From: Gimesia benthica
GTDB taxonomy: Bacteria > Planctomycetota > Planctomycetia > Planctomycetales > Planctomycetaceae
DNA length: 64,000 nt
NCBI RefSeq assembly: GCF_009720525.1
Contig: NZ_CP043930.1
Span: 4,124,501 to 4,188,500 of the forward strand
Reading direction: 5' to 3'
The notes beneath the pieces were generated by a model. That model worked only from the letters and a program-made list of their open reading frames with translations. It searched no databases and was not told the DNA's origin. This document shows, piece after piece, positions 17,262-27,002 of the stretch. The stretch's first letter is position 1. The number at the start of each line of letters is the position of its first letter. The translations under genes and the position numbers were made by a program.

Positions 17262-19451
17262 ATGAGTATTGATCCCTATGATCCCTGTCCCTGCAACAGC
17301 GGGAAAAAATATAAGTTTTGCTGTCACTCGATCGGAGACGAGGTCAGCAAAATATCGCATCTGCATGAGACTCATCAGACGGCGACAGCATTGCAACTTC
17401 TGGATCGCCTGAAGAAGAAATATCCCGAACAACCTTTGAGCTATATTACTGAAGCTCAGATCCTGATGGCTGAGCGACGTTTTGAAGACGCGCTGGTTCC
17501 ATTGAATGAATGCCTGGAGCGAGAACCGGATCATCCCGCCGCCCATTCTCTGCTGGCGACTTCTTCATTTCTGGCACATGGATACAAGCAGTCCCAAAAA
17601 ACCATTTATACGGCGTTTCAGAAGTGTGCCGCCGTCGATGTCAGTCTGGCGACTCCTCTGGCGATCAGTATTGCGATTGCCCTGCAGATGCGCGGCTATT
17701 ACCTGGCGGCCCGGGAGCATTTCGCTCTGGCGATGCGGGTGGCCTCACAGGAATATCAGCAGAACCTGTTTATGAATCTGCTGGAGTTTGACGGGGATGA
17801 TCAAATCCCGTATCAGTTCCGGGGAGTGCATGTCCTGGAACGCTGTCCCCTCGAAGAGAGCGAACAGCAGACCACTTTTGAGAAAGCACAGCGCCTGGCG
17901 AATCTCGGATGTTATCGTTCCGCTGCAGGTCTGTTTAAACAACTGGCAGAAGCGACCGGGCTGGTCATCCTCTGGAAAAACGCAGCCTTCTGTTATGCCT
18001 GGGCGACAGATGAAGTCAAGGCCGCCGAGCTGTTTCATCAGGCTGCGAAACTGGAATCGGAATTTGCTGAAGCTGTTGAGCTGGAAACACTGGCACAGCT
18101 GCTAGATCTGAATAACACGGCTGAAGTTGTTAATTCGATCGAAAAGATTTACGAAGTCGAATCACTTGCGAAATTCCTGGGCCTGCTGGATCAGCACCCG
18201 CAGGTTTTAAGAGGCAACGTTCCTCCACCACAGGATCAGGAGGAGACGACTCCTGTTGCGTATTATCAAATTCTCAACACCGAACTTAATGCCGAATCCC
18301 GCGGCGAAGCGATCACTCTCGAAAATGTCCCCACGGTAATTGGTGATATTGATGTCTTTGATGCAGATCGCCAGTTGGGTCATAAGGCGAACATTCGATT
18401 GTATGCCTACGAGGGTGATCAACTGACACAAGCGGAAGAGATTTTCGCAGACGCTCTCGGGAAAGACGGCAAAACTGAGTGTGGTCTGCAGGAACTGGAG
18501 CCGGAATGTGAAGATACGGGGACTCCGCTATCACCTGTGCCTACTGAGCAGTGGCCTCTCTTTTTCCGCTGGAGCTTCCCTCAGAAAATGCCCATTCTCA
18601 AACGACGGGAACTGGAAGCGGAGCAGTGGAAAGTGCTGCTTTCCAAGACGTGGCCGGAAACTCCCCTGGCAGGACTGGACGGGAAAACGCCTGTTGAAGC
18701 GGCGAAGGATGAGAGTCTCAAAGTATCGCTAACCGCGGCCGTGTACGTTCTGGACGCACAGACGCTTTCTCTGGGCCATTTCCTGGACTTCGCAGAGCTG
18801 TCTCCCGCGCTGGAAGTTTCCGAGCTGCCTGCGCTGGAGATTGACGAGTCGTCGCAGTTCAATACGTGTTCCTCAATGACACAGAACCGGATTCCGGTTA
18901 AGGAATTGAGTGATCGGCAATTGATGTATATCTTCAATCGGGCTTTATTAATTCGGCATCCCCGTTTTCTGTATGACGTGTTGATCGAAGTTCTCAGCAG
19001 GGATGAATGCAAAAAAGAAGTCGACCTGGATCGCGTCTACACTACGCTGACAGAGATCTGTCATAAGAAGAATCAGCGTGCAGAGATGCTGTCCTGGATT
19101 CACAAAGGTCAGGAAAACGCGCAGGCGAGTCAGGCGTTTGAGAATGAACTCCAGTGGAAGATGCGTGAGTTGTCTTTCCGGCTGGAAGACACTTCGGATC
19201 CAGGGCTCTCTGATTTCATGAAAGAGATCTGGGACAAATATGGGAAAAAGATGCCTCAGATCAGAGAGTACCTGAAGGCATTCGCGCAGGCCTTTGATCT
19301 GGATCTTCCCTGGATGAAAGAATCGTCACTGTTGGATACCGGTGATCTGGCGGGCAATGTTTCCAGCGAAGGGATCTGGGCACCTGGTGAAGCGACTCCC
19401 GAGGCGGATTCCGGTTCGGGATCGAAGCTCTGGCTGCCGGGGCAATCGTAA
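17262..19451 (+). CDS. SEC-C motif protein with TPR-like repeats
   Basis: From ATG 17262, preceded by a GAGG motif, the 729-residue protein starts with a SEC-C zinc motif, DPCPCNSGKKYKFCC, as at the SecA C-terminus. Residues about 25-330 are helical pairs resembling tetratricopeptide repeats (for example PLSYITEAQILMAERRFEDALVPL). The remainder is a long acidic and mixed region with no known domain. SEC-C binds zinc and can contact SecB or ribosomes, and TPRs mediate protein binding, so a cytoplasmic scaffold or chaperone-related role is possible. A frame open further upstream (to 17154) lacks a family match. It precedes ribD by 69 bases. Confidence 0.82.
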   Translation: MSIDPYDPCPCNSGKKYKFCCHSIGDEVSKISHLHETHQTATALQLLDRLKKKYPEQPLSYITEAQILMAERRFEDALVPLNECLEREPDHPAAHSLLATSSFLAHGYKQSQKTIYTAFQKCAAVDVSLATPLAISIAIALQMRGYYLAAREHFALAMRVASQEYQQNLFMNLLEFDGDDQIPYQFRGVHVLERCPLEESEQQTTFEKAQRLANLGCYRSAAGLFKQLAEATGLVILWKNAAFCYAWATDEVKAAELFHQAAKLESEFAEAVELETLAQLLDLNNTAEVVNSIEKIYEVESLAKFLGLLDQHPQVLRGNVPPPQDQEETTPVAYYQILNTELNAESRGEAITLENVPTVIGDIDVFDADRQLGHKANIRLYAYEGDQLTQAEEIFADALGKDGKTECGLQELEPECEDTGTPLSPVPTEQWPLFFRWSFPQKMPILKRRELEAEQWKVLLSKTWPETPLAGLDGKTPVEAAKDESLKVSLTAAVYVLDAQTLSLGHFLDFAELSPALEVSELPALEIDESSQFNTCSSMTQNRIPVKELSDRQLMYIFNRALLIRHPRFLYDVLIEVLSRDECKKEVDLDRVYTTLTEICHKKNQRAEMLSWIHKGQENAQASQAFENELQWKMRELSFRLEDTSDPGLSDFMKEIWDKYGKKMPQIREYLKAFAQAFDLDLPWMKESSLLDTGDLAGNVSSEGIWAPGEATPEADSGSGSKLWLPGQS

Positions 19452-19520
19452 TCATCCGGAGTTGATTCTGCGGGGCAGGATCAACTCAATGCTGTCACCT
19501 GAAGTAAAGTGATTTAGGCC

Positions 19521-20684
19521 GTGGATCCGATCAGTCAGTTTTCCAGCCCTGAAGCTGTCATGCAGCGTGCCCTGGAGCTGGCCCGCCTGGGGCAAGGTTT
19601 TGTAGAACCCAACCCCGCTGTGGGCTCGGTGATCGTAGATCATCGGCTACAGCTTCTGGGAGAAGGCTATCATCAAAAGTGTGGTGGTCCCCATGCAGAG
19701 ATCCACGCGCTTCAAATGGCAGAAGAAAAGGCCCGTGGGGCGACTGTTTATGTGACCCTGGAACCCTGCTGCCATCAGGGGAAGACCGGCCCCTGTTCCC
19801 AGGCATTGATACAGGCGGGTGTGAAAAAAGTTGTGATTGCGATGCGTGATCCTGCACCGCATGTGGACGGTGGTGGAATCGCTGATCTCAAAGCAGCCGG
19901 GATTGAAGTCGAAGTCGGACTTTTAGAAGAAGAAGCACAGAGACTTGTGAGGCCTTTTGTGAAGCGAGTAACACAGGGGTTGCCCTGGATACATGCCAAA
20001 TGGGCCATGACGCTCGACGGAAAGATTGCCAGCCGTACAGGGCATTCGCAGTGGATCTCCAACAGCAGGTCACGTGCAATCGTGCATGAGCTGCGGGGGC
20101 GTATGGATGCAATCATGGTGGGGCATCAAACGGCACTGTCGGACGATCCCCTGCTCACTGCGCGACCTGCAGGAAAGAGTACACTCACGCGAATTGTCGT
20201 TGATTCTCAGGCGACGCTGTCCTGTAAGTCCAAGCTGGTTCGTACCATTTCTGAGGCTCCCGTGCTGGTGGTGGCTCATCCATCTGCGCCGGCGGAAAAT
20301 ATACAACGGCTGGAACAGGCCGGTGTCGAAGTGTGTCTGATAGCAGGTGACACTGATTCAACCCGCCCTGACCTCACATTATTTATGAGGGAGCTGGGGC
20401 GTAGAGAGATGACAAACGTGCTGATCGAAGGGGGCGGTGGGTTGCTGGGCTCTGGTTTCGATGCAGGGCTGATTGACGAGGTGCACGTATTCCTCGCTCC
20501 GAAGCTTGTTGGTGGAGCGGCCGCGATCACACCCATGGCGGGAATCGGCCTTGAGCAGATTCCCTCTTTTGAAAACATCACCGAACTGGAAGTGCAGCAG
20601 TTGGAGTCCGATCTTTACTTGCACGGACGGGTGGTGTATCAGGCTTCAGAGTGTGAAGGTTCTGTGGAACCAAAATCAGTTTAG
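19521..20684 (+). CDS. ribD: Bifunctional riboflavin biosynthesis deaminase/reductase
   Basis: A 387-residue RibD. The N-terminal deaminase domain has PNPAVG, the zinc motif HAE at 58-60 and EPCCHQGKTGPC at 81-92. The C-terminal reductase domain begins near residue 150 (WIHAKWAMTLDGKIAS) and contains MVGHQTALSDDPLLTAR and the glycine-rich EGGGGLLGSG. It performs two consecutive steps, deamination of the pyrimidine ring and reduction of the ribose side chain, in the riboflavin pathway. The start is GTG 19521; ATG 19560 is a shorter alternative. Its 3' end overlaps the convergent membrane-protein gene by 9 bases. No FMN riboswitch is seen and no other rib genes are in the window. Confidence 0.94.
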   Translation: MDPISQFSSPEAVMQRALELARLGQGFVEPNPAVGSVIVDHRLQLLGEGYHQKCGGPHAEIHALQMAEEKARGATVYVTLEPCCHQGKTGPCSQALIQAGVKKVVIAMRDPAPHVDGGGIADLKAAGIEVEVGLLEEEAQRLVRPFVKRVTQGLPWIHAKWAMTLDGKIASRTGHSQWISNSRSRAIVHELRGRMDAIMVGHQTALSDDPLLTARPAGKSTLTRIVVDSQATLSCKSKLVRTISEAPVLVVAHPSAPAENIQRLEQAGVEVCLIAGDTDSTRPDLTLFMRELGRREMTNVLIEGGGGLLGSGFDAGLIDEVHVFLAPKLVGGAAAITPMAGIGLEQIPSFENITELEVQQLESDLYLHGRVVYQASECEGSVEPKSV

Positions 20685-21170
20685 CGAACGTGAGAGCGTA
20701 TCCAGCAGGGTACGCAGTTCCGGACGTTGTCTGATCACACCGACCAGGGCGTATTTGCTCAGGTTGCTGCCATACATCTGGCGGTTCAAGGTGGGGCGTA
20801 CTTCGTCTTTGAAGTAGCGATCCTGGCGGAAGCGGATCGCGGCATAGCAGACTGCCATAGCCACCAGGCCCAGCCCCAGATCCAGATACCAGCCATCCCA
20901 GCTCAGTTCCATTTGGCGATGGATGAGAACGCAGGCCCAGAACCAGGTCAATAGCGCGATCCAGACCGGACGGGCGACCAGGGCATTGAGCCGTTCGTTG
21001 GCGTGTACCAGATGCCCGTAGAATTCGGGACTGGCCATCTCATCCAGTGGACGCTCTTTCTGGAAATTTTCACAGACCAGTTCACCATGATTCCGTGAAA
21101 CAATCACTGACTCTCCTTCCTCGGGTAGAAAGTCAGCCAAGTATTCCAATTCCTCAAAGGGTGTGCTCAT
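20676..21170 (-). CDS. Small membrane protein of unknown function
   Basis: The 164-residue product has an acidic N-terminal part (residues 1-65), two hydrophobic segments at about 68-85 and 95-112, and a basic C-terminal tail. No family is recognised. It starts at ATG 21170, with AAGGG about 7 bases upstream. It converges on ribD with a 9-base overlap. Coding character is good throughout; a role cannot be given. Confidence 0.7.
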   Translation of the reverse strand: MSTPFEELEYLADFLPEEGESVIVSRNHGELVCENFQKERPLDEMASPEFYGHLVHANERLNALVARPVWIALLTWFWACVLIHRQMELSWDGWYLDLGLGLVAMAVCYAAIRFRQDRYFKDEVRPTLNRQMYGSNLSKYALVGVIRQRPELRTLLDTLSRSLN

Positions 21171-21292
21171 TCCTTTTCCCTTATCTTAATTCTCACCGGT
21201 TAAAGTATCGCTTTGTTTATGAAGCTGAAACACACTGATGTGCATTAAGATTTCGTTTCAATTACAGGAAACTTCCAGCGCGTTGGTAATGA

Positions 21293-22696
21293 TTAGAAAG
21301 ATCGAATCACATTTATTATTTTATCTAAATCATTCTCGACGACAATAGGTCCGTTCGAAAAAGGCGTTTTGTTTACGCCATGATTCATCAGTTTTTCATC
21401 CAGATGTTCATCAGTCGCAGAATGGTATGCTACGGTCGCGTTGGGATCTTTCAGCTGATGCCCGGTCAGAATGCAGACGACGCGATCGCCGGCGGCAATG
21501 ACGCCTTCTTCTCTAAGGAGTCGGGCTCCAGCGACGCTTGCTGCACTGGCAGGTTCGCAGCCGAGACCACCAGCGCCGACTTGAGCTTTGGCATCCAGTA
21601 TCTCCTGATCACTGACTTCACGCACGATGCCGTCACAGACATCGAGGGCACGGAGTGATTTAGAGAAATTGACGGGACGATTGATTTCGATCGCACTGGC
21701 CAGAGTGGAAGCCCGGCGATTTTCCTGATCCATCTTCGTGAAGAAATCGGAAGAGCGATCGCGGTCATAGCGACCTCCGTTCCAGCGGAGCCCCTCTTTT
21801 TCATAGAGCTGATACAGAGTGTTGGCGCCCTGGGCGTTGATGATCGCCAGACGCGGAATCCGATCGATCAGGCCGAGTGCCTTGAGTTCCATGAACGCTT
21901 TGCCGAATGCGCTGGAGTTCCCCAGGTTTCCGCCGGGAACAACGATCCAGTCCGGCACCTGCCAGTCGAGTCCTTCCAGGACGCGATACATGATCGATTT
22001 CTGACCTTCGAGACGGAAGGGATTGACGCTGTTGCAGAGGTAGATGCCTTCGGTCTGACAGACTTCACGCACGCGTGCGAGAGCATCGTCGAAGTCTCCC
22101 TGGATCTGAATCGTTTTCGCACCATAATCCAGTGCCTGTGACAGTTTGCCAAAGGCGATTTTTCCACTGCCGACGAAAACGACAACTTTGAATTTCTGAG
22201 CGACACTGGCATAGACGGCCAGTGAGGCGCTGGTGTTTCCGGTAGAAGCACAGGCGGCGACTTTTGCGCCGACCATAGTCGCATGGGTAGACGCGGCTGT
22301 CATGCCGTTATCTTTAAAGCTGCCGGAAGGGTTCAGTCCTTCATACTGCAGGAACAAGCCATCATCGTTGACACCAACATAGCGAGCGACAGGCTGAGAG
22401 GTTTTGAGCATCGTCTGGCCTTCGCCAATCGTGACGATCTGTTCGTCGCTGGCAAAGGGGAGCAGTTCGCGGAACCGCCAGACACCACTGAAATCGAGTG
22501 GTCGATTGCGATGACTCCAGCGTTTTTCGAAATCACGTAATGACTGAGGCAGCGGCACCTGGTCCCACTGATAAGTGACATCAAGCAGCTCGCCACATTT
22601 GGGGCAACCGGTTAATACCTCATCCAGAGAATAGGTGGCCTCACAATCAGGTGAAATACACTTCTGGAATGCAAGTTCAGTCGATACAGTGGAAAT
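21293..22696 (-). CDS. thrC: Threonine synthase with N-terminal zinc ribbon; probable ATT (or ACG) start
   Basis: The fold-type II PLP enzyme is clear: [10 protein letters not shown] carries the PLP lysine (about residue 128), [11 protein letters not shown] is the phosphate loop and LTGHQLKDP lies near the C-terminus. It converts O-phosphohomoserine to threonine. The first canonical in-frame start is GTG 22558, but the open frame continues upstream with a zinc-ribbon pattern (Cys13, Cys18, Cys31, Cys34) typical of this enzyme's N-terminus. The frame closes at a TGA at 22709-22711. A strong GAGGAG lies just before ACG 22699 and ATT 22696, about 5 and 8 bases away. Initiation at ATT 22696 is therefore proposed, giving 467 residues. 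It diverges from the M24 peptidase gene. Confidence 0.88.
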   Translation of the reverse strand: MSTVSTELAFQKCISPDCEATYSLDEVLTGCPKCGELLDVTYQWDQVPLPQSLRDFEKRWSHRNRPLDFSGVWRFRELLPFASDEQIVTIGEGQTMLKTSQPVARYVGVNDDGLFLQYEGLNPSGSFKDNGMTAASTHATMVGAKVAACASTGNTSASLAVYASVAQKFKVVVFVGSGKIAFGKLSQALDYGAKTIQIQGDFDDALARVREVCQTEGIYLCNSVNPFRLEGQKSIMYRVLEGLDWQVPDWIVVPGGNLGNSSAFGKAFMELKALGLIDRIPRLAIINAQGANTLYQLYEKEGLRWNGGRYDRDRSSDFFTKMDQENRRASTLASAIEINRPVNFSKSLRALDVCDGIVREVSDQEILDAKAQVGAGGLGCEPASAASVAGARLLREEGVIAAGDRVVCILTGHQLKDPNATVAYHSATDEHLDEKLMNHGVNKTPFSNGPIVVENDLDKIINVIRSF

Positions 22697-22981
22697 CGTA
22701 ATTTCTCCTCAGTCTCAGATAAAAAAAAGAAATGCCTGATTTGTTGCAATTTAGATCGGGGAATCTCAAAACCGGCGTTTATTGTCCAGACCACTACGAG
22801 GATACGCAACAGAAAGCACCGGCAAACAGAGGGTTTTTCCCGGAAGTTCGTTCAGTTTGAGGAATGCTGCTGCGGATCTCTTCTTGAAATAATATTTCTA
22901 AGGTCTTACATTGATTTGGGTAACGGCAAATATGTTCCGTATCTACCACTCGCTTACTCTGAATCAGCAGGCATTGAGACG

Positions 22982-24172
22982 ATGTTCGATCTTTCCCGGG
23001 TACAGGCTGCGTTAGACCAGTTTCAGCTGGACGGCTGGCTATTTTACGATTTCCGTGGCAGTAACGTGCTAGCCCTGCGGATCCTGGATATTCCTGAAGC
23101 AGCCATCGGCTCTCGTCGCTTTTTTTACTTTGTTCCCCGAGTGGGGACACCCCTGAAACTGGTCCACCGGATTGAATCGGGAGCACTCGATCATCTGCCG
23201 GGAGACAAGGTTGTTTACCTCAAGTGGCAGGAGCTGGAAGCGGGCCTTGCGTCGATTCTGAAAGGAACCAGTCAGGTTGCGATGGAGTATTCACCGCGCA
23301 ATGCCAATCCTTACATTTCCCGCGTGGATGCTGGAACGGTGGAACTGGTACGCGAATCGGTCGACTCCATTGTGCCTTCTGGAGATCTGGTGCAACTGTT
23401 TGAAGCGGTCTGGGGTCAGGAGCAATGGGAACTGCATCAGCGTGCGGGCGTCAGTACCGACCAGGCGTTTGAGGTCGCCTGGTCATTCATCGCCCGTCAG
23501 ATTCGCGAGCAGGGGAGTGTCGAAGAGCAGGCCGTCTGTGATGTGATCATGGCACACTTTGAAGAGACGGGTCTGACGACTTATCATCCTCCGATTGTGG
23601 CGCGTGAAGCACACAGTGGGAATCCACATTATGAAACTGGTACCGGCACAGATACGGCGATTCGTGAAGGGGATTTTGTACTGATTGACCTGTGGGCCAA
23701 GTGCGATGTCCCCCGCGGTGTTTACAGTGACATGACCCGTGTTGGCTTTGCAGGAACTGAAGTCCCGGAAGCGTACTCGAAGATCTTTCAGATCGTGGCG
23801 GAAGCACGTGATGCCGGCATTACCAGAGTGGAAGAAGCTTTTGCTTCCGGTAAGCCAATTCAAGGTTGGGAAGTGGATCAGGCCTGTCGCGATGTCATCG
23901 AATCAGCGGGGTATGGCGAGTACTTCGTGCACCGCACTGGTCACAGCATTGGACAGGAGACCCACGGGAATGGTGCCAACATGGACAACCTGGAAACCCA
24001 TGAGGAACGGCTCATCCTGCCTCAGACCTGCTTTTCGATCGAGCCGGGAATCTACCTACCCGAGTTCGGGGTACGCAGTGAGATCAATGTCTTTGTAGAT
24101 GAAGCCTGCAAAGTCCATGTTACAGCCGGGGAGCGCCAGACAGAGATTCTTCCGATATTGAAGGAATACTGA
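22982..24172 (+). CDS. M24 family metallopeptidase (Xaa-Pro aminopeptidase-like)
   Basis: The 396-residue protein has an N-terminal creatinase-like domain (FDLSRVQAALDQFQLDGWL onward) and a C-terminal pita-bread domain. Metal ligands appear in DLWAKCD, SDMTR, HRTGHSIG and the Glu residues of SIEPGIYLPEFGVRSEIN. M24 enzymes remove N-terminal residues or dipeptides, often next to proline, and use two metal ions. There is no signal peptide, so it is cytoplasmic. ATG 22982 is chosen; a TTG at 22916 would add 22 residues with no family match. It is divergent from thrC with a shared upstream region of about 285 bases. Confidence 0.9.
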   Translation: MFDLSRVQAALDQFQLDGWLFYDFRGSNVLALRILDIPEAAIGSRRFFYFVPRVGTPLKLVHRIESGALDHLPGDKVVYLKWQELEAGLASILKGTSQVAMEYSPRNANPYISRVDAGTVELVRESVDSIVPSGDLVQLFEAVWGQEQWELHQRAGVSTDQAFEVAWSFIARQIREQGSVEEQAVCDVIMAHFEETGLTTYHPPIVAREAHSGNPHYETGTGTDTAIREGDFVLIDLWAKCDVPRGVYSDMTRVGFAGTEVPEAYSKIFQIVAEARDAGITRVEEAFASGKPIQGWEVDQACRDVIESAGYGEYFVHRTGHSIGQETHGNGANMDNLETHEERLILPQTCFSIEPGIYLPEFGVRSEINVFVDEACKVHVTAGERQTEILPILKEY

Positions 24173-24197
24173 GTCAGACGCACCGGAAGATTCAGAG

Positions 24198-24377
24198 TTA
24201 CTCCTGGTCAATGCGGAGCATTTCATCCAGGATGACAGGGTGCCAGAGATCGTCGCGCTGCGATACTTCGGTGTAGTTCTTTCGTGCCCAGGTGCGCAGC
24301 TTAATCTCCTCAATCGCATCGACTGATAACTGATCTGTCTGATGTGCTGAAAAAGGAATGGTAGCTGAATTACCCAA
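24198..24377 (-). CDS. Small conserved-looking protein, TTG start, unknown function
   Basis: A frame of 59 codons starts at TTG 24377 with GAGGAG seven bases upstream, a strong site that decides the start. The product (MGNSATIPFSAHQTDQLSVD onward) is helical and charged, with WARKNY and WHPVILDEM. I do not recognise a family. The larger frame upstream to 24563 has no coding character. It converges on the M24 peptidase gene with a 25-base gap. Confidence 0.65.
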   Translation of the reverse strand: MGNSATIPFSAHQTDQLSVDAIEEIKLRTWARKNYTEVSQRDDLWHPVILDEMLRIDQE

Positions 24378-24718
24378 CGGTCTTCTCCTCACTACAAATG
24401 GTTTGAGAATGAAACTCGGCGAACCAGCTTCCTGCAGCCGCACGACCCGATTTGTTAAAGAACGTACCTGAAAATCTCTCACGGAAAAGGGGGCGCCTGT
24501 GGTGGATTCCCAAGCATGTGAGAGAGAAAAGATCAGGCTCCAGTGAAAAGTTACTCCTGACAAGAATCACTGGAATGGACAAATATTGTAGTCTTTTTGT
24601 CTGGATTGCAAGCCGAAATTCACTCAACTGAAGCTCATCTGACGCAAGGCATGGCTTTACCTGAGGTTAGGATTTCACTGCATCTGGAATGAAATTCCTA
24701 TTCTGCGGCCTGGGTCGA
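24378..24718. other. Intergenic region
   Basis: About 340 bases between two minus-strand genes. No coding frame with family features, hairpin with a T-run, or repeat stands out. It should contain the promoter of the 59-residue protein gene. Confidence 0.5.
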
Positions 24719-25861
24719 TTATTTCTCCAGAGAGATGTCGACGGTTGTTCCCATGGGCAGTTCTGGCCAGAGTGGACCTGCCGGCTCGACATGTACCAGA
24801 ATCAGACTTTCGTTGGATCCCGTTTTGCGGACGGCCTGCTCTGAGATTTTCCGAACAACGCCCTTCCCCTTGAGATCTCCCGAGAAAAGAATTTTGACCT
24901 GAGTCCCTTCTTCAAACAGGCTGATCTTGCGAGAGGGGACTTCAACCAGCAGATAGGGATGGTCTTTATCGAACAGTTCTACGATAGGAGCCCCCTTCTG
25001 GATGGTATCACCGACTTCTTTTTCAAGCATGCCGACGGTGCCGTAGCGACCAGCTCTGAGCTGCAGGTCTTCGCGTTGGGTTTCGAGTTGTTTCAGCTCG
25101 TTTTTCACCTGTTCGAGTCGATTCTTGATCACTTCGACTCCCATCGCCAGGCGAATCTGCTGAGGAAGTTTTCTTTGCAGGGCTTTCAATTCGGCCATCT
25201 GTTCTTCACAGAGTTTGACGCGCGCTGCAAACACTTCGGCCGAGTTACGAGCCGATTCCTGTCGCAGCATGGCGGTGATCCGATTCTCATCAGGAAGACG
25301 ACTTTCATAAACCAGTGAGCGAAATACTTCTTCGTTCGAGCCACTGCTGGAGATCGAATCGTAATCCTGCAGGAAGTCCTGCCAGGCCAGATTGGTAATC
25401 TGATGAATGTACTGCTCTTTGAGGTACTGAGATGATTTGAGTTTGGCCTGGAAGACTTCGGACTCGATTTCTTTATTGCGTAACGCCAGTTCAACTTCAG
25501 TTTTTGCCTTGGACTGTTCCAGCTCTGCTTCCAGAGCCGCTAACTGCTGTTGTTTGACCTGCCAGGTTTTTTCGAGCGAGCGATCAAAGAGTGTTACAAC
25601 AATATCCTCGCTGTCTACTGTCTGTCCTTCTGTGACATGCATTTTCTGAATCACCGCATCGGTTCGCGCAGTGACGATCGTTTTCGGGGCTTGAAGCGAG
25701 CCGACGTAACTGTCAACGCGGAGTCCTCTGACCCATTGAGCGCAACTGACGCCCCCGACCAGTGCAATCATTAATATGACCAGCGCCCGGAAACCGAGCG
25801 AGGAGTGATGTTCGTTCAGATGGTGCTGCACCTGATAGTCATCGATAGTTTCAGCAGGCAT
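24719..25861 (-). CDS. HlyD-family membrane fusion (adaptor) protein
   Basis: From ATG 25861 the protein has 380 residues; a TTG at 25879 is the longer alternative. One membrane anchor lies at about residues 25-45 (FRALVILMIALVGGV). A lipoyl-like half (IVTARTDAVIQKMHVTEGQTV) follows, then a long coiled coil (about residues 95-270, rich in Gln, Glu, Lys and Leu), then the second lipoyl half and a beta-barrel part (GDTIQKGAPIVEL, LLVEVPSRKISLF). Such proteins bridge inner-membrane exporters to the outer membrane. No transporter or TolC partner is adjacent, so the system it serves is not visible here. Confidence 0.85.
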   Translation of the reverse strand: MPAETIDDYQVQHHLNEHHSSLGFRALVILMIALVGGVSCAQWVRGLRVDSYVGSLQAPKTIVTARTDAVIQKMHVTEGQTVDSEDIVVTLFDRSLEKTWQVKQQQLAALEAELEQSKAKTEVELALRNKEIESEVFQAKLKSSQYLKEQYIHQITNLAWQDFLQDYDSISSSGSNEEVFRSLVYESRLPDENRITAMLRQESARNSAEVFAARVKLCEEQMAELKALQRKLPQQIRLAMGVEVIKNRLEQVKNELKQLETQREDLQLRAGRYGTVGMLEKEVGDTIQKGAPIVELFDKDHPYLLVEVPSRKISLFEEGTQVKILFSGDLKGKGVVRKISEQAVRKTGSNESLILVHVEPAGPLWPELPMGTTVDISLEK

Positions 25862-26294
25862 TTCTGGCTGTCCTGTCAATCATCCAGAGTCAAACAGTTT
25901 TCCTTTGCGTACAGAGCACGCCATTAATCGAATCGGAATCCGGAAGATCAGAATTTACCTCAAAACCGTCAAATTCCACACTGCCGGGCTGATGGGTGTT
26001 AAACTTTAACGTTTACGAAGACTTCCAGTGGGATGTGCGGAGATCACCTAAAATAGAAGTGTACGTAATACCATGTTTGTTCTGGGGCCTGTGGTTTGGA
26101 TTTGGGGAGCGTTCTGGAGAGCAGGTCAGCCCGGAATAAGAGGCTCTGTTCCGGATCGGAGCCTCAGCAGTCGCATTTCTGAAATCCTTTGGTTAGGATG
26201 AAATCGAGTCTAGTTTGAAGTGATTTACAGAGATGAACAGATCATCTTTTTTTAAGACGCTTACCGCTACAGACACAGAAAGTGAAATGAATTT
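25862..26294. other. Divergent intergenic region with possible alternative hairpins
   Basis: About 430 bases separate the HlyD-like gene and the operon starting at 26295. Within it, 26131-26136 (CCGGAA) can pair with 26149-26154 (TTCCGG), while 26140-26146 (GAGGCTC) can pair with 26159-26165 (GAGCCTC). The two stems exclude each other. A short palindrome, GTTAAACTTTAAC, lies at 25998-26010. No known riboswitch is recognised. Confidence 0.4.
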
Positions 26295-27002
26295 ATGAAG
26301 CCGATCGTACAGATTTCACTGGATCTGACCAATATTGAAGAGGCGCTCGAAACGGCAGCGATGGCGATGCGGGCAGGAGTGGACTGGCTGGAAGCCGGCA
26401 CTCCTCTGATTCTGGCAGAGGGTTTGAACTGTGTCAGGGAGTTGCGAAAAGCATTTCCGGAAACTCCGATCGTGGCGGATCTCAAGACCATGGATGGTGG
26501 TTACCTGGAAGCGGAAATGATGGCCAAGGCAGGTGCGACGCACGTTGTTGTTATGTCACGGGCACATGAAGAAACGATTCACTGCGTGGTCAAAGCGGGG
26601 AAAGATCATGGCGTCGAAGTCATGGGAGATAATCTTGCAGATGACATGGTTTCCGCCGCGAAAAAACTGGAAGACCTGGGATGCGACTATGTGATTCATC
26701 ATGTCGGCTATGATGAACGTCGGGGAATCGCTGCCCGTGGCGAGCGGATGCCCAGTCCCCTGGATCAATTAAAAGAAGTCGTCGAAGCTGTCAGCATTCC
26801 CGTGCAGGCTGTGGGTGGGCTTTCGCTCGAACAGGCGATTCGCACTCCCGAGTATGGGGCACCACTGGTCGTACTGGGAGCACCGCTGACCATTGATGCC
26901 GATTCCTTTAAGACCGCCAGTGGAGATCTGGAAGATTCACTGCGGCTGATTTGTGAAAAAGTACACGCTTACGGCGATGTTGCGATTGGAGGTCAGAAAT
27001 GA
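26295..27002 (+). CDS. 3-hexulose-6-phosphate synthase / KGPDC family protein
   Basis: A 235-residue TIM-barrel of the orotidine-decarboxylase superfamily. The DLKTMDGG motif (about residues 62-69) and GATHVVV with a following A-x-E-E-T-I are closer to hexulose-phosphate synthase (DxKTMD-G) than to 3-keto-gulonate-6-phosphate decarboxylase. The first enzyme condenses formaldehyde with ribulose 5-phosphate; the second decarboxylates a keto-sugar phosphate. The linked genes encode a dehydrogenase and an isomerase/epimerase, and no PHI (HxlB) gene is next to it, so sugar catabolism is as likely as formaldehyde fixation. The stop overlaps the next ATG by four bases (ATGA). Confidence 0.8.
   Translation: MKPIVQISLDLTNIEEALETAAMAMRAGVDWLEAGTPLILAEGLNCVRELRKAFPETPIVADLKTMDGGYLEAEMMAKAGATHVVVMSRAHEETIHCVVKAGKDHGVEVMGDNLADDMVSAAKKLEDLGCDYVIHHVGYDERRGIAARGERMPSPLDQLKEVVEAVSIPVQAVGGLSLEQAIRTPEYGAPLVVLGAPLTIDADSFKTASGDLEDSLRLICEKVHAYGDVAIGGQK

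Noticed and set aside
22612..22809. Minus-strand open frame of 65 codons overlapping the thrC start
   Set aside because: It reads a different frame of the thrC zinc-ribbon region and has no features of its own.
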